64,000 nt of DNA from Actinokineospora auranticolor (GTDB lineage: Bacteria; Actinomycetota; Actinomycetes; Mycobacteriales; Pseudonocardiaceae): positions 62,001 to 126,000 of the forward strand of contig NZ_PTIX01000012.1 of NCBI RefSeq assembly GCF_002934265.1, given 5' to 3'. A program made the translations under genes and the position numbers. The notes beneath the pieces were generated by a model. The model had not been told where the DNA came from and searched no databases. It saw only the letters and a list, made by a program, of their open reading frames with translations. This document shows, piece after piece, positions 1 to 8,287 of this stretch. How positions within the stretch are numbered: the stretch's first letter is position 1; each line of letters starts with the position of its first letter.

Positions 1-1
1 C

Positions 2-451
2 GGTTCGGGGCTGCCGCAAGTCCCCTCGATCCCCCTGGCTGACGACCGCGCCACCGCGGCGGGGGCCGACCAGTCCATCGGGGCCCTGGTCAAGGACGCC
101 ACGACCCACCTGTCCACCCTGGTCCGGGCCGAGGTCGAGCTGGCCAAGTCCGAGGTGGCCAAGGAGGTCAAGAAGGGGATCAAGGGCAGCATCTTCTTCT
201 TCATCTCGCTGTCGGTCCTGCTCTACAGCTCGATCTTCTTCTTCTTCGCCTTGGCCGAGCTGCTCGCCGACGTCGGCTTCAAGCGCTCCGCCGCGTTCGG
301 CATGGTGTTCGGCTTCATGCTGGTCATCGTCACGCTGTTCGCGTTCCTCGGCTGGCGCAAGGTCAAGGCCATCCGGGCACCGGAACGCACGATCACCACG
401 GTCAAGGACACCGCCGCCGCGTTGACCCACCGCGGCGAACCCAAGCCCTGA
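2..451 (+). CDS. Phage-holin-family (DUF1469-type) membrane protein, 5'-truncated
   Basis: The reading frame is open from the window edge, so the start lies upstream; 149 residues are visible. A disordered N-terminal stretch is followed by an amphipathic segment (SIGALVKDATTHLSTLVRAE), typical of actinobacterial holin-X/DUF1469 proteins. Two hydrophobic helices follow, around FFFISLSVLLYSSIFFFF and FGMVFGFMLVIVTLFAFLGW, with a basic C-terminus. The product should be a small inner-membrane protein; the family name comes from similarity to phage holins and no lytic role is shown. It lies 8 bp before an epoxide-hydrolase-type gene, the same pair as Rv3669-Rv3670 of M. tuberculosis as I recall, so the two are probably co-transcribed. 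Confidence 0.8.
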   Translation, partial: GSGLPQVPSIPLADDRATAAGADQSIGALVKDATTHLSTLVRAEVELAKSEVAKEVKKGIKGSIFFFISLSVLLYSSIFFFFALAELLADVGFKRSAAFGMVFGFMLVIVTLFAFLGWRKVKAIRAPERTITTVKDTAAALTHRGEPKP

Positions 452-459
452 CCCGGGGC

Positions 460-1398
460 ATGGCGACGCGGCTGGACCCGTCGAGCGTCCGCATCGACGG
501 GCCGTGGGCGCACCGGGACGTCCACGCCAACGGCATCCGGCTGCACGTGGCCGAGACCGGCGAGGGCCCGCTGGTGCTGCTGCTGCACGGTTTCGCGGGT
601 TTCTGGTGGTCGTGGCGCCACCAGCTCACCGCCCTGGGCGACGCGGGCTTCCGCGCGGTCGCGGTCGACCTGCGCGGCTACGGCGACTCCGACAAACCCC
701 CGCGCGGCTACGACGCGTGGACCCTGTCCGGCGACGTCGCGGGGCTGGTCAAGTCCCTCGGGGAGACCAGCGCCCACCTGGTCGGCCACGACTGGGGCGG
801 CCTCCTGGCCTGGAGCGTCGCGGCACTGCACGCCCGCGTGGTCACGTCGGTGACCGCGGTGTCCGCACCCCACCCCCTGGCCCTGCGCGCCCAGATCGGC
901 CGCACCGCGCTGCGCCGCTCCCCCCGCAACCAGGCGCGCGCCCTGGGCCACCTGTTCCGCGCCCAACTCCCCCTCCTTCCCGAACGCCGCCTGACCCGCG
1001 ACGACGCGGCGGCGGTGGAGCGGCAGCTGCGGTCGTGGTCGGGCCGGTACTGGCCGGAGCTGCCGGAGGCGGCCGAGCGGTACCGAGCGGCCATGCTGGT
1101 CCCCGGCGTCGCGCACAGCGCCCTCGAATACCACCGCTGGGCCCTGCGCTCGCAGGTCCGCAGCGAAGGCCGCCGGTACGCCGAGGCCATGGCCCGCAGG
1201 CTGACGACCCCGGTCCTGCAGCTCTACGGCGCGGACGACCCGCTGGTCCTCCCCCGCACCCGACCGTCGTCGACCCCGTGGATCGCAGGCCACACCGAGA
1301 CCCACACGCTGCCCCAGGTCGGCCACTTCCCGCACGAGGAAGCACCGCAGGCGACGAACGCGCGGGTGACGAGCTTCATCAAGAACCTGCGACCCTGA
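460..1398 (+). CDS. Alpha/beta hydrolase, epoxide-hydrolase type (EphE-like)
   Basis: This 312-residue protein has an alpha/beta-hydrolase fold. The oxyanion-hole motif is H43-G44-F45. The nucleophile elbow reads GHDWGG, with Asp111 as nucleophile, as in epoxide hydrolases and haloalkane dehalogenases rather than the Ser of esterases. A C-terminal GHFPHEEAP segment supplies the catalytic His. The expected reaction is hydrolysis of an epoxide to a diol through a covalent Asp ester; the substrate is unknown. The ATG start follows the holin-like gene by 8 bp. The gene occupies the same relative place as ephE (Rv3670) in mycobacteria. A dehalogenase activity cannot be excluded from sequence alone. 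Confidence 0.85.
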   Translation: MATRLDPSSVRIDGPWAHRDVHANGIRLHVAETGEGPLVLLLHGFAGFWWSWRHQLTALGDAGFRAVAVDLRGYGDSDKPPRGYDAWTLSGDVAGLVKSLGETSAHLVGHDWGGLLAWSVAALHARVVTSVTAVSAPHPLALRAQIGRTALRRSPRNQARALGHLFRAQLPLLPERRLTRDDAAAVERQLRSWSGRYWPELPEAAERYRAAMLVPGVAHSALEYHRWALRSQVRSEGRRYAEAMARRLTTPVLQLYGADDPLVLPRTRPSSTPWIAGHTETHTLPQVGHFPHEEAPQATNARVTSFIKNLRP

Positions 1399-1403
1399 GG
1401 AAC

Positions 1404-1412
1404 TTGTCCACA
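1404..1412 (+). promoter_or_regulatory. DnaA-box-like site TTGTCCACA
   Basis: The 9-mer TTGTCCACA matches the high-GC actinobacterial DnaA box. It lies six bases after the hydrolase stop codon. Binding is inferred from sequence only. Confidence 0.45.
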
Positions 1413-1525
1413 GGCTGGGTGTGGGGCTTGAACTGGGTGTGACGTGGGTCTTTTGCCTTCCATATCGGGATTTGTCCCCAGGAAGGGATGACCGATCCAC
1501 TGGCAGTCCCCAGTCTGGAGCGGGG

Positions 1526-1545
1526 TTGTCCACAAGTTATCCACA
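1526..1545 (+). promoter_or_regulatory. Two adjacent DnaA-box-like sites
   Basis: TTGTCCACA (1526-1534) is followed after two bases by TTATCCACA (1537-1545), in the same orientation. TTATCCACA is the canonical bacterial DnaA box and TTGTCCACA the usual high-GC actinobacterial variant. The pair sits in non-coding DNA downstream of the clamp paralogue gene. Confidence 0.5.
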
Positions 1546-2181
1546 GACTGTCGATGCTGGGGACGACCAGCTCGCGGCACGGGTGGTGACGCTCCTGCGG
1601 ATGCGGGCGGTGGCTGGGGCAGAGCGATGGCTGTGCGGCCGCGCGGCTTGCAGCACCGGTAGGCCGAGCCAGACGGCACTGCGGGTCGGCGTGCCGGCTG
1701 CCGAGCCTTGAGCGGGCCGGCCACGGTGCGGTGGAGGACGGTCAGCGGATTGCCGCATTGAGATGGCCTTGCGGCAAGAGATCGGTGGCGGGTGCCGCGA
1801 CCTTGCCGCGCAATTCCCTGCCGAGGCGTACGCCGCTGGCTCGGGGGCAAGGCAGGGCTCGCGGCGGTTCGACGAATCCCCAGCGAAGCGGGTTCACCAG
1901 GTGGGCTGCGAGGTCAGCGGAGTGGGCCAGGCGGGCGAACGTTGTGGTGGATGGGCGGCGCGCTGCGGCAAGGCCGGAGGCTGGGTCGGTGGCAGTGGTT
2001 GGGCACGTGATGGGCGGTGGAGGCCAGGGACGTGGTGAGGATTGGGTGACCAAGTGGGCGGGCGAAGAGGCGAGGTTGCGGGCGGGTGAGGGTGCGGTCA
2101 TGGCCAGGGACCCGGTGGGGACCGGGTGACCGGTGGGCGGGCGGAGAGGTGTGGGTGAGGGTGCGGTCTGGGTGAGATGGG

Positions 2182-3279
2182 TCAGTGGTTGGGCGGGAGC
2201 ATGGGCATGACGATGTAGGTGAGGTCGATGTCCTGGGGTTCGACGTGGGTGAGGATGGTCGCGCGCATGCCCGGCTGGATGGCGAGGCGGACCTCCCTGC
2301 CGCCGAAGGGGCGTAGGGCGTCCTGCAGGTAGCGGGACAGGTAGGACGGGCTGGTGCGGCCCCCGGTGACGGTGGCCTTGATGGACTCCTCGGCCTCGCC
2401 CGTCTGCTGGGCGGTGGCCCGCAGGCGCAGCGTTGTGTCGCCGACCTCGACGCTGATGACGCCGCGGGTGTCCGAGTAGAGGGCGACGCGACGGGTGGCG
2501 TCGAGGAGGGTGTCGGCGTGGACCACGACGGTGGTGTCCACTCCGGACAGGTTCAGCTTGTTCTCGCTCAGGAAAGCGCCGTCGAGGATGGCGGTGGTGA
2601 CGACGGTGTCCGACCAGCGGAGGGTCAGCTGGTTGGCGTCCATGGCCAGGGTGACCTCGCCCGCTCGGGACAGCTGCTTGCCCACCTCGGCCAGCAGGGC
2701 CGCCGGGACCATGACGTCCAACTCGGCCTCGGCCGCGCAGGGGACGGTGGCGATGGCCATGCGGTACCGGTCGGTGGCGCGCAGCACCAACCGCTCGTTC
2801 TCGGTGCGGATGCGGACGCCGGTGAAGATCGGGAGGGCCTCGTCGCGGGACGCGGTGGTCGCGACGGTGGACAGGGCCGACGACAGGTGTTCGCCGGAGA
2901 CCTGGACGCCGGTGTGGGCGGGGGTGCCCAGGCCGGGGTGGAGGTCGACGTCGAGCAGCGGGAGCGCGAAGCGCGCGCCTTCGGCCCGGATGGCGAGCAT
3001 GCTGCCCTCGACCACCAGCCGCACCTGGGGTTGGTCGAGCATCCGCAGTGTCTCGGCCAGGGGCTTGCCCGGCACCAGCACGCGGCCCTCGGTGTGCACG
3101 AGCGCGCCGCGGCGCACCCGGGCCGTGCGCTCCCGGTCGCTGGCGCCGACGACCACGCCCGTGGCGTCAGCGGTCAGCAGCACGCCGCTGAGCACCGGGT
3201 CGATGAGCCGCCCCGGGACGAGGCGGACGACGTCGGCGGCGGCTGCGGCCAGGTCTGCGGTGGTGACGGTCAGGTCCAT
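2182..3279 (-). CDS. DNA polymerase III beta-clamp (DnaN) paralogue
   Basis: This 365-residue protein has the three-domain layout of the sliding clamp. Recognisable segments are the N-terminal domain with LVPGRLIDPVLSGVLLTAD, the central LPIFTGVRIRTENERLVLRA, which is the DnaN 'GV...L.ATD.YR' signature (ATDRYRM), and a C-terminal strand ending in YIVMPMLPPNH, matching the clamp's 'MP(M/V)R' end. It is slightly shorter and more divergent than a housekeeping DnaN and is not beside dnaA or recF, so it is probably a second clamp. Its role could be repair or replication of accessory DNA, or it could be a non-essential duplicate. The ATG start has no strong ribosome-binding site. A DnaA-box sequence lies 42 bp upstream, suggesting replication-linked control. 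Confidence 0.85.
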   Translation of the reverse strand: MDLTVTTADLAAAAADVVRLVPGRLIDPVLSGVLLTADATGVVVGASDRERTARVRRGALVHTEGRVLVPGKPLAETLRMLDQPQVRLVVEGSMLAIRAEGARFALPLLDVDLHPGLGTPAHTGVQVSGEHLSSALSTVATTASRDEALPIFTGVRIRTENERLVLRATDRYRMAIATVPCAAEAELDVMVPAALLAEVGKQLSRAGEVTLAMDANQLTLRWSDTVVTTAILDGAFLSENKLNLSGVDTTVVVHADTLLDATRRVALYSDTRGVISVEVGDTTLRLRATAQQTGEAEESIKATVTGGRTSPSYLSRYLQDALRPFGGREVRLAIQPGMRATILTHVEPQDIDLTYIVMPMLPPNH

Positions 3280-3320
3280 GCCGGGAACCGTAGCCTCGGG
3301 GACCGACAGGGCGCGGAAAG

Positions 3321-3329
3321 TTGTCCACA
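3321..3329 (+). promoter_or_regulatory. DnaA-box-like site upstream of the clamp paralogue
   Basis: TTGTCCACA lies 42-50 bp upstream of the start codon of the leftward DnaN paralogue, in the expected promoter zone. Together with the three boxes beyond the other end of the gene, this puts DnaA-like sites on both sides. Confidence 0.45.
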
Positions 3330-3344
3330 GCCCTGATCGGGTGA

Positions 3345-4583
3345 CTAGACAGCGAGCGCGGGCTCCCGTTCGGTCGCGTCCGAGTAGCGGGTCACCGTTT
3401 TTCTACGAGCGTAGACAACCGCCGCGAACGCCAGTCCCATCAGCGTCGCCGCCACGTACGAGGACCACAGCCCGACGTACTTGACCAGCTGCCCGCTGGT
3501 CAGCTGCCCCAGCGCGATGCCGACGGTCACCGAGGTGATCACCCAGCCGAACGCCTCCGTCGCGGTCTCCGGCGGCGCCACCACCTCCAGCACCGCCGAG
3601 TGCGTGGTCGCCTGCGGGGTGACCAGCAAACCGGCCACCAACGTCACCAGTGCCAGCCACAGCATCGACGTCGGGATCGCCAGCAACCCCACCATCACCG
3701 CGAAACCGCCGAGCAGGACCGGCATCCGCAGCTCGATCGGCCGCGGCCACGGGCGCAGCCCGTAGACCACGCCGAAGGCGACCGAGCTGATCGACAGCAG
3801 CCCAAGCAGCAGCCCGCCCGCCCCCGGGTCGCCCGCGCGGATCGCCGCGGCGGGGATGGCCACCTCGACGAACCCGATGACCGCGCCGAAGCCCATCGCC
3901 GCGATCGCGACCGTGCGCATACCGGGGTGCGCGAGCGGACCGAGCAGCGTGCTCTTGCGCCCTGTGCGCTCCGGCCGCGACTGCCTGATCGTCGCCGTCA
4001 GCGCGAACCACACGGCGCCGATGACCAGGCAGGCAGCGCCCACGACCACGCCCGCTCCCGGCCAGGGCAGCCGGATCAGCAGCCCGGACACCGCGGGTCC
4101 GGCGATGAAGAACACCTCCAGGCTGATCGCCTCGTAGACCAGCGCGGCGTCGCGCGTCGGCCCGGGCGGGACCAGCCGGGTCCACATGGCACGGGAGGCG
4201 GAGCCGACCATCGGCTCGGTGAGCCCGACCGCGAAGCCGAGTACCACCAGCGAGAACGTGGCCGCGTGCCGCTCGACGGCGACGATCGTGAGCGCGACGA
4301 AGACGGCGAACAGCGACGCGGTGACCAGCAGCGGCCGCGAGGGCCCGGCGCGGTCCATGATCCGGCTCTGCGCGGCCGACCCGATCGCGACCCCGATCAG
4401 CGACCCCGCCGACACCAGGCTCGCGGTGGCGATGGACCCGGTGCGGTTCTGCACGTACAGCAGCAGCGACAGACCCACCATGGCGATCGGCAACCGACCG
4501 AGCAGCGACGCCACCACCGGCCCACGGGCACCGGGGGTGGTGAGGGCAGCGCGGTAGTCGGCGGGACGGGTGGAGTGGGACAT
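3345..4583 (-). CDS. MFS transporter
   Basis: This 412-residue polytopic membrane protein has about 12 hydrophobic helices. A short cytoplasmic N-terminus ([20 protein letters not shown]) precedes [20 protein letters not shown], and [12 protein letters not shown] lies in the first inter-helix loop, where MFS proteins carry their A-like motif. The ATG at 4583 is chosen because the upstream in-frame extension is non-hydrophobic and overlaps operator-like repeats. It resembles the YbfB/EntS-type drug exporters of actinobacteria; the substrate is unknown. It is convergent with no partner and sits alone between the clamp paralogue and crp, so it is probably a monocistronic exporter controlled at its own promoter. 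Confidence 0.85.
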   Translation of the reverse strand: MSHSTRPADYRAALTTPGARGPVVASLLGRLPIAMVGLSLLLYVQNRTGSIATASLVSAGSLIGVAIGSAAQSRIMDRAGPSRPLLVTASLFAVFVALTIVAVERHAATFSLVVLGFAVGLTEPMVGSASRAMWTRLVPPGPTRDAALVYEAISLEVFFIAGPAVSGLLIRLPWPGAGVVVGAACLVIGAVWFALTATIRQSRPERTGRKSTLLGPLAHPGMRTVAIAAMGFGAVIGFVEVAIPAAAIRAGDPGAGGLLLGLLSISSVAFGVVYGLRPWPRPIELRMPVLLGGFAVMVGLLAIPTSMLWLALVTLVAGLLVTPQATTHSAVLEVVAPPETATEAFGWVITSVTVGIALGQLTSGQLVKYVGLWSSYVAATLMGLAFAAVVYARRKTVTRYSDATEREPALAV

Positions 4584-4623
4584 GCGTACCAGTATGCGGC
4601 TTTTCGGTACGGGCGTACCAGTA
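4584..4623. promoter_or_regulatory. Operator-like repeats upstream of the MFS gene
   Basis: GCGTACCAGTA occurs twice as a direct repeat (4584-4594 and 4613-4623). The second copy also forms a perfect inverted repeat, GGTACG-gg-CGTACC (4606-4619). The first copy abuts the MFS start codon. The arrangement fits a transcription-factor operator over the promoter; no regulator gene is adjacent. Confidence 0.5.
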
Positions 4624-4930
4624 ATTATTCGTGGTTTGCGCCACCAGAAAGTGGGGTATGTATCGATCGGATAACGGTAGTGGAGATTCTCCGTGGACCC
4701 GAGCAACGGATCCGGACCGCGGCGAGTCCTTGAGGGTGAAACCACTTGAGCTTGGGGTGGGGACCCGTGCGATGGTTCCCCCATCGCGCCACGAGTTCCC
4801 TCCGGCAACGGGTCGGGGCCTGGTCCGGAGGGCGGGGAGCGTGAGCCGTCGGGGGATGGTTCACGCGAAGGCGGGAGGTCGGTGCGCCGCGTCGGGGGCG
4901 GCGCCCGGCCTCTCCGCTGCCAAAGACGTG
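4624..4930. other. Gene-free interval upstream of the MFS gene
   Basis: No frame here has a plausible start with homology-like composition. It presumably holds the MFS promoter and the untranslated end of the crp transcript. I see no repeat other than the flanking operator and terminator. Confidence 0.5.
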
Positions 4931-4968
4931 CAAGAGGGGCCCGGTCTACCCAGACCGGGCCCCTCTTG
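4931..4968. terminator. Strong intrinsic-type terminator after crp
   Basis: A perfect 17-bp stem (4931-4947 with 4952-4968) encloses a 4-base loop and ends 15 bp beyond the crp stop. There is no long U tract, as usual for actinobacteria. It can work in both directions. Confidence 0.8.
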
Positions 4969-4983
4969 CGTTGTCTTGAGCCT

Positions 4984-5658
4984 CTAGCGCGCGCGGCGCG
5001 CGAGGCGCTCGGGGTCGAGGATCAGCACGCTCTTGCCCTCCAGCCGCAGCCAGCCGCGGTGGGCGAAGTCGGCGAGCGCCTTGTTGACGGTCTCCCGGGA
5101 GGCGCCGACGTACTGGGCGATCTCCTCCTGGGTGAGGTCGTGGGTGACCCGCAGCAGCCCGGCCTCCTGGCTGCCGAAGCGCTGCGCGAGCTGAAGCAGC
5201 GCCTTGGCGACGCGACCGGGCACGTCGGTGAAGATCAGGTCGGCGAGCATGCCGTTGGTGCGGCGGAGCCTGCGGGCGATGACCCGCAGCAGCTGCTCGG
5301 CGATCTCCGGACGGGTGGCGATCCACTGGCGCAGCGCGGGCCGGTCCATGGTGACCGCGCGCACCTCGGTGACCGTGGTCGCGGTCGACGTCCGCGGCCC
5401 CGGGTCGAAGATCGACAGCTCGCCGAACATGTCCGAGGGCCCGAAGATGCCCAGCAGGTTCTCCCGGCCGTCCGGTGACTTGCGGCCGAGCTTCACCTTG
5501 CCGGACTGGATGATGTACAGCCGGTCGCCGGGCTCGCCCTCGGCGAAGATCACGTGTCCGCGCGGGAACTCGACCGCTTCCAACGTCTGAGCGAGCGCTT
5601 CGGCCGCGGCCGGCTCGACCCCTTGGAAGATGCCCGCGCGGGCCAGGGTCTCATCCAC
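4984..5658 (-). CDS. crp: Crp/Fnr-family global regulator
   Basis: This 224-residue protein has an N-terminal cyclic-nucleotide-binding domain (about residues 1-120). The phosphate-binding cassette reads [19 protein letters not shown], in which GELS...R(T/S)-A is the cAMP-contact pattern. A long dimerisation helix follows, then a C-terminal winged helix ([21 protein letters not shown]). Length and sequence match M. tuberculosis Crp (Rv3676) and corynebacterial GlxR, cAMP-responsive regulators of carbon and respiration genes. The start is GTG with a clear AGGAGG six bases upstream. A TACACT -10-like hexamer lies in the leader on the minus strand. It ends in a strong terminator, so it is monocistronic. 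Confidence 0.95.
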   Translation of the reverse strand: MDETLARAGIFQGVEPAAAEALAQTLEAVEFPRGHVIFAEGEPGDRLYIIQSGKVKLGRKSPDGRENLLGIFGPSDMFGELSIFDPGPRTSTATTVTEVRAVTMDRPALRQWIATRPEIAEQLLRVIARRLRRTNGMLADLIFTDVPGRVAKALLQLAQRFGSQEAGLLRVTHDLTQEEIAQYVGASRETVNKALADFAHRGWLRLEGKSVLILDPERLARRAR

Positions 5659-5820
5659 CTCGGTCCTCCTGTTTCCACTCGGCGGCGGCGAAGGTCTGCC
5701 ACCGCCGACAACTACATACAGTGTAGGGCGTGCGGCGATGATCCCTAACCGGCTCGCCGACCCTCCGGTGTGGATCGTCGCGCGGACCGGGCACGCCCCC
5801 CAGCCGCATGACCCTATCGC

Positions 5821-6072
5821 CTAGTCGCGACCCCGGCGACCGCGCAGCTTGGCGGCGCGGCCACCCAGCCTGCGCAGCCGGAACAGCTCCAGCGCGCGGC
5901 CGATGCCGTGGCCGTAGAGCGCGCGGACCTCTTCGGGTCGCGCCGACTCCAGGAACTCCTCGACCTCGGTCTCCTGCACCGCCACGTGCCGGAGCCGGGC
6001 CTCGACGCGCTCCATGAAGAGCGCGAAGAACATGATCACTAAAGGTACCGCGAACACGAACCAGACAGCCAT
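5821..6072 (-). CDS. Small membrane protein upstream of crp (Rv3675-like)
   Basis: This 83-residue protein has one N-terminal transmembrane helix (VWFVFAVPLVIMFFALFMERVE), then an acidic segment (ETEVEEFLESARPEEVRALY) and a very basic C-terminus (RLGGRAAKLRGRRGRD). It lies between crp and nth, exactly where mycobacteria carry the small membrane protein Rv3675. The function is unknown; the topology suggests a membrane-tethered cytoplasmic tail. It has the same orientation as crp, with a 162-bp gap that contains the crp promoter. Confidence 0.75.
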   Translation of the reverse strand: MAVWFVFAVPLVIMFFALFMERVEARLRHVAVQETEVEEFLESARPEEVRALYGHGIGRALELFRLRRLGGRAAKLRGRRGRD

Positions 6073-6207
6073 GGTCGTCGATCCTCGCTTCGTGGCCTCG
6101 GCTGGGTCGGACCCGCCTCCGGTCCGGCCTCGCCCCTGTGGTTGATGTCAGCTTGGTTGACGTCTGGGGCACATTTCGGGTTGTCCGACGGCCCGTAGGC
6201 TATCGAG

Positions 6208-6996
6208 GTGCCTCCCACCACCCGACGCCCGCCCCAGGACAGCGGTACCGACCTCGCGTTGACCCGCAGGGTGCGCAGGATGACGCGCGCGCTCGCGGAG
6301 GGGTACCCGGACGCGCACTGCGAGCTGGACTTCACCACACCGCTCGAGCTGGCCGTGGCCACGATCCTGTCCGCGCAGTGCACGGACGTACGGGTCAACC
6401 TGACGACACCGGCCCTCTTCGCCAAGTACCGCTCGGCGGCCGACTACGCCGGTGCCGACCGCACCGAGCTGGAAGAGATGATCCGGCCGACCGGCTTTTA
6501 CCGGAACAAGGCGAGTTCCCTCATCGGCCTGGGCGCGGCGCTGGTGGAGCGGCACGGCGGTGAGATCCCCGGCAAGCTGGACGCGCTGGTCAAGCTGCCC
6601 GGCATCGGCCGCAAGACCGCCAACGTGATCCTCGGCAACGCCTTCGGCGTGCCCGGCATCACCGTCGACACCCACTTCGGCAGGCTCGTCCGGCGGTGGG
6701 GGTGGACAGAAGAAGAAGACCCGGTCAAGGTCGAGCACGCGATCGGCGCCCTGGTCCCGCGCAAGGACTGGACGATGCTGTCGCACTGGGTGATCTTCCA
6801 CGGTCGCCGGGTGTGCCACGCGCGCAAACCCGCGTGCGGCGCCTGCCTGCTCTACCGCGACTGCCCGTCCTTCGGCGACGGCCCGACCGACCCCGACCAG
6901 GCCGCCAAGCTGGTCAAGGGCGCCGAGGCGCCGCACCTGGTCGAGCTGGCGGAGCGGACCCGGGCGGGCTACCGGCCGGGGAAGTCGACCGGGTGA
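6208..6996 (+). CDS. nth: Endonuclease III, DNA glycosylase/AP lyase
   Basis: This 262-residue base-excision-repair enzyme removes oxidised pyrimidines and nicks at the abasic site. The helix-hairpin-helix reads LPGIGRKTA (130-138), with Lys136 as the Schiff-base nucleophile, and VDTH supplies the catalytic Asp154. The [4Fe-4S] ligands are Cys203, Cys210, Cys213 and Cys219 in the C-x6-C-x2-C-x5-C spacing of the family. The GTG start gives a short extra N-terminal tail common in actinobacteria. It is the first gene of a four-gene coupled operon; its TGA overlaps the GTG of the thioredoxin-like gene. Confidence 0.97.
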   Translation: MPPTTRRPPQDSGTDLALTRRVRRMTRALAEGYPDAHCELDFTTPLELAVATILSAQCTDVRVNLTTPALFAKYRSAADYAGADRTELEEMIRPTGFYRNKASSLIGLGAALVERHGGEIPGKLDALVKLPGIGRKTANVILGNAFGVPGITVDTHFGRLVRRWGWTEEEDPVKVEHAIGALVPRKDWTMLSHWVIFHGRRVCHARKPACGACLLYRDCPSFGDGPTDPDQAAKLVKGAEAPHLVELAERTRAGYRPGKSTG

Positions 6997-7598
6997 ACAG
7001 CCGGACCAGGTGGGTGCTGGCCGCGGTCGTCCTGCTGGTCGCCGCGGTCGTCGCGGTGTGGCCACGCGGTGACGGTGACCCAGGCGCGGCGCCCGCACCA
7101 CCCGAACCGGACCTGACCGGGGCCAGGGCAGCCGCCGCGCTGGCCCCGTGCCCGAGCGGCTCGGGAGGGCCGCAGGAGCTGCGGGACGCGCGTGCCGAGT
7201 GCATGGCCGACGGGTCGCAGGTGACCGCGGGCACCGTGTTCGCGGGCAGGCCCGTGCTCGTGAACGTGTGGGCGACCTGGTGCGCGCCGTGCCGCGACGA
7301 GCTGCCGCTGCTGGCGGAGTACGCGGCGGGCGCTGACGCGGTCGAGGTCGTGGGGGTCGCGGTGCAGAGCCCGGCCAAGGACAGCCTCGACCTGCTGCGC
7401 ACCCTGGGCGTGCGCTACCCGAACCTGCTCGACCGCGACGGGCTGGTCCAGCGCGGCCTGCGCGTCCCGGACGCGCTGCCCGCCTCGTACCTGGTCGCCG
7501 CCGACGGGAAGGTCACGATGGTCGCCCAGCCGCGGCTGTTCCGGTCGGTCGACGACGTGCGGGCGGCGGTGGACCGCTACCTCGGAGGGGGCCGATGA
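6993..7598 (+). CDS. TlpA-like membrane-anchored thiol-disulfide protein
   Basis: Starting at the GTG that overlaps the nth stop, this 201-residue protein has an N-terminal signal anchor ([16 protein letters not shown]) and an extracytoplasmic thioredoxin-like domain. The active site WCAPC lies in [18 protein letters not shown], and the cis-Pro region is in [16 protein letters not shown] second cysteine pair outside the active site (APCPSG and AECMAD) may form a disulfide. The family reduces or oxidises thiols of exported proteins, for instance during cytochrome c maturation. Gene order matches Rv3673c. It is probably co-translated with nth and with the downstream NUDIX gene (ATGA overlap). 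Confidence 0.9.
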   Translation: MNSRTRWVLAAVVLLVAAVVAVWPRGDGDPGAAPAPPEPDLTGARAAAALAPCPSGSGGPQELRDARAECMADGSQVTAGTVFAGRPVLVNVWATWCAPCRDELPLLAEYAAGADAVEVVGVAVQSPAKDSLDLLRTLGVRYPNLLDRDGLVQRGLRVPDALPASYLVAADGKVTMVAQPRLFRSVDDVRAAVDRYLGGGR

Positions 7599-8287
7599 GC
7601 ACGCACGGACCGCTGGTTGACCCGGGCACCCTGCCGGACTGGTTGGGCCCGGTGGTCGCCGCGACGAGCGATCTGGACCTGTCCCTGTGGCGGCGGTTCG
7701 CCGCTCCCGGCCCCGGGTCGCGCAATGCGGCTGTCTTGATGCTCTTGGGCGAAACGGACGACAACGGCCCGGATCTCCTCTTCCAGTTGCGCGCCAACAA
7801 CGGCGGTCGACACTCCGGTCAAGTCGCCTTCCCCGGGGGACGAACCGAGGAGTCCGACGACGGACCGGTCTCCACCGCACTACGGGAAGCGGTAGAGGAA
7901 ACCGGGCTCGATCCGGCCGGGGTGCGCCCGGTAGCGCTCTTGCCCGAACTGCACGTACCCGTGTCCGGTTACAACGTCGTGCCTGTCTTGGCGCACTGGG
8001 AGAAGCCGAGCAAGGTGTGGGCGGTGGACGCCGCCGAGTCGCAGGCGGTCGCCCGGATCCCCGTGTCGCACCTGGCCGACCCGGCGAACCGGTTCCGCGT
8101 GCGGCACGCGGGCGGTTACGTCGGGCCCGCCTTCGCCGCCCCTGGCATGCTGATCTGGGGGTTCACCGCGGGCCTGTTGACCATGCTGCTCGCCCTGGGC
8201 GGCTGGGAGCGTCCTTGGGACGCCGACGACGTGCGCGACCTGGACCTGGCCTGGCGCTTGGTCGAGGATCGGAGGTCCCGGGCGTGA
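7595..8287 (+). CDS. NUDIX hydrolase, CoA pyrophosphatase type
   Basis: This 230-residue protein carries the NUDIX box, seen as GGRTEESDDG...REAVEETGL. Just before it is LLFQLRANNGGRHSGQVAFP, which matches the CoA-pyrophosphatase (NudL) signature LLTxR...R...GxVxFPGG. The expected reaction cleaves coenzyme A to 4'-phosphopantetheine and 3',5'-ADP. The start ATG overlaps the stop of the tlpA-like gene and its stop overlaps the marP start, so the four genes nth-tlpA-nudix-marP are translationally coupled. The same order occurs in mycobacteria (Rv3674c-Rv3671c). Confidence 0.9.
   Translation: MSTHGPLVDPGTLPDWLGPVVAATSDLDLSLWRRFAAPGPGSRNAAVLMLLGETDDNGPDLLFQLRANNGGRHSGQVAFPGGRTEESDDGPVSTALREAVEETGLDPAGVRPVALLPELHVPVSGYNVVPVLAHWEKPSKVWAVDAAESQAVARIPVSHLADPANRFRVRHAGGYVGPAFAAPGMLIWGFTAGLLTMLLALGGWERPWDADDVRDLDLAWRLVEDRRSRA

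Larger units (their letters stand above)
1399..2181. other. Gene-free interval with DnaA-box sequences
   Basis: The interval is G-rich, and the open frames on both strands have arginine/glycine-rich, low-complexity translations without family features, so I call no gene. Its first 150 bases hold three 9-mers matching actinobacterial DnaA boxes. It separates the convergent epoxide hydrolase and DnaN-paralogue genes. Confidence 0.6.

Noticed and set aside
223-1533. 436-codon minus-strand open frame
   Set aside because: It lies antisense to the holin and epoxide-hydrolase genes, is Arg/Ala/Pro-rich with no motif, and is a typical high-GC shadow.
1421-2129. Open frames of 91-132 codons after the epoxide hydrolase
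   Set aside because: They have random-like Gly/Arg-rich composition, no ribosome-binding site and no family motif.
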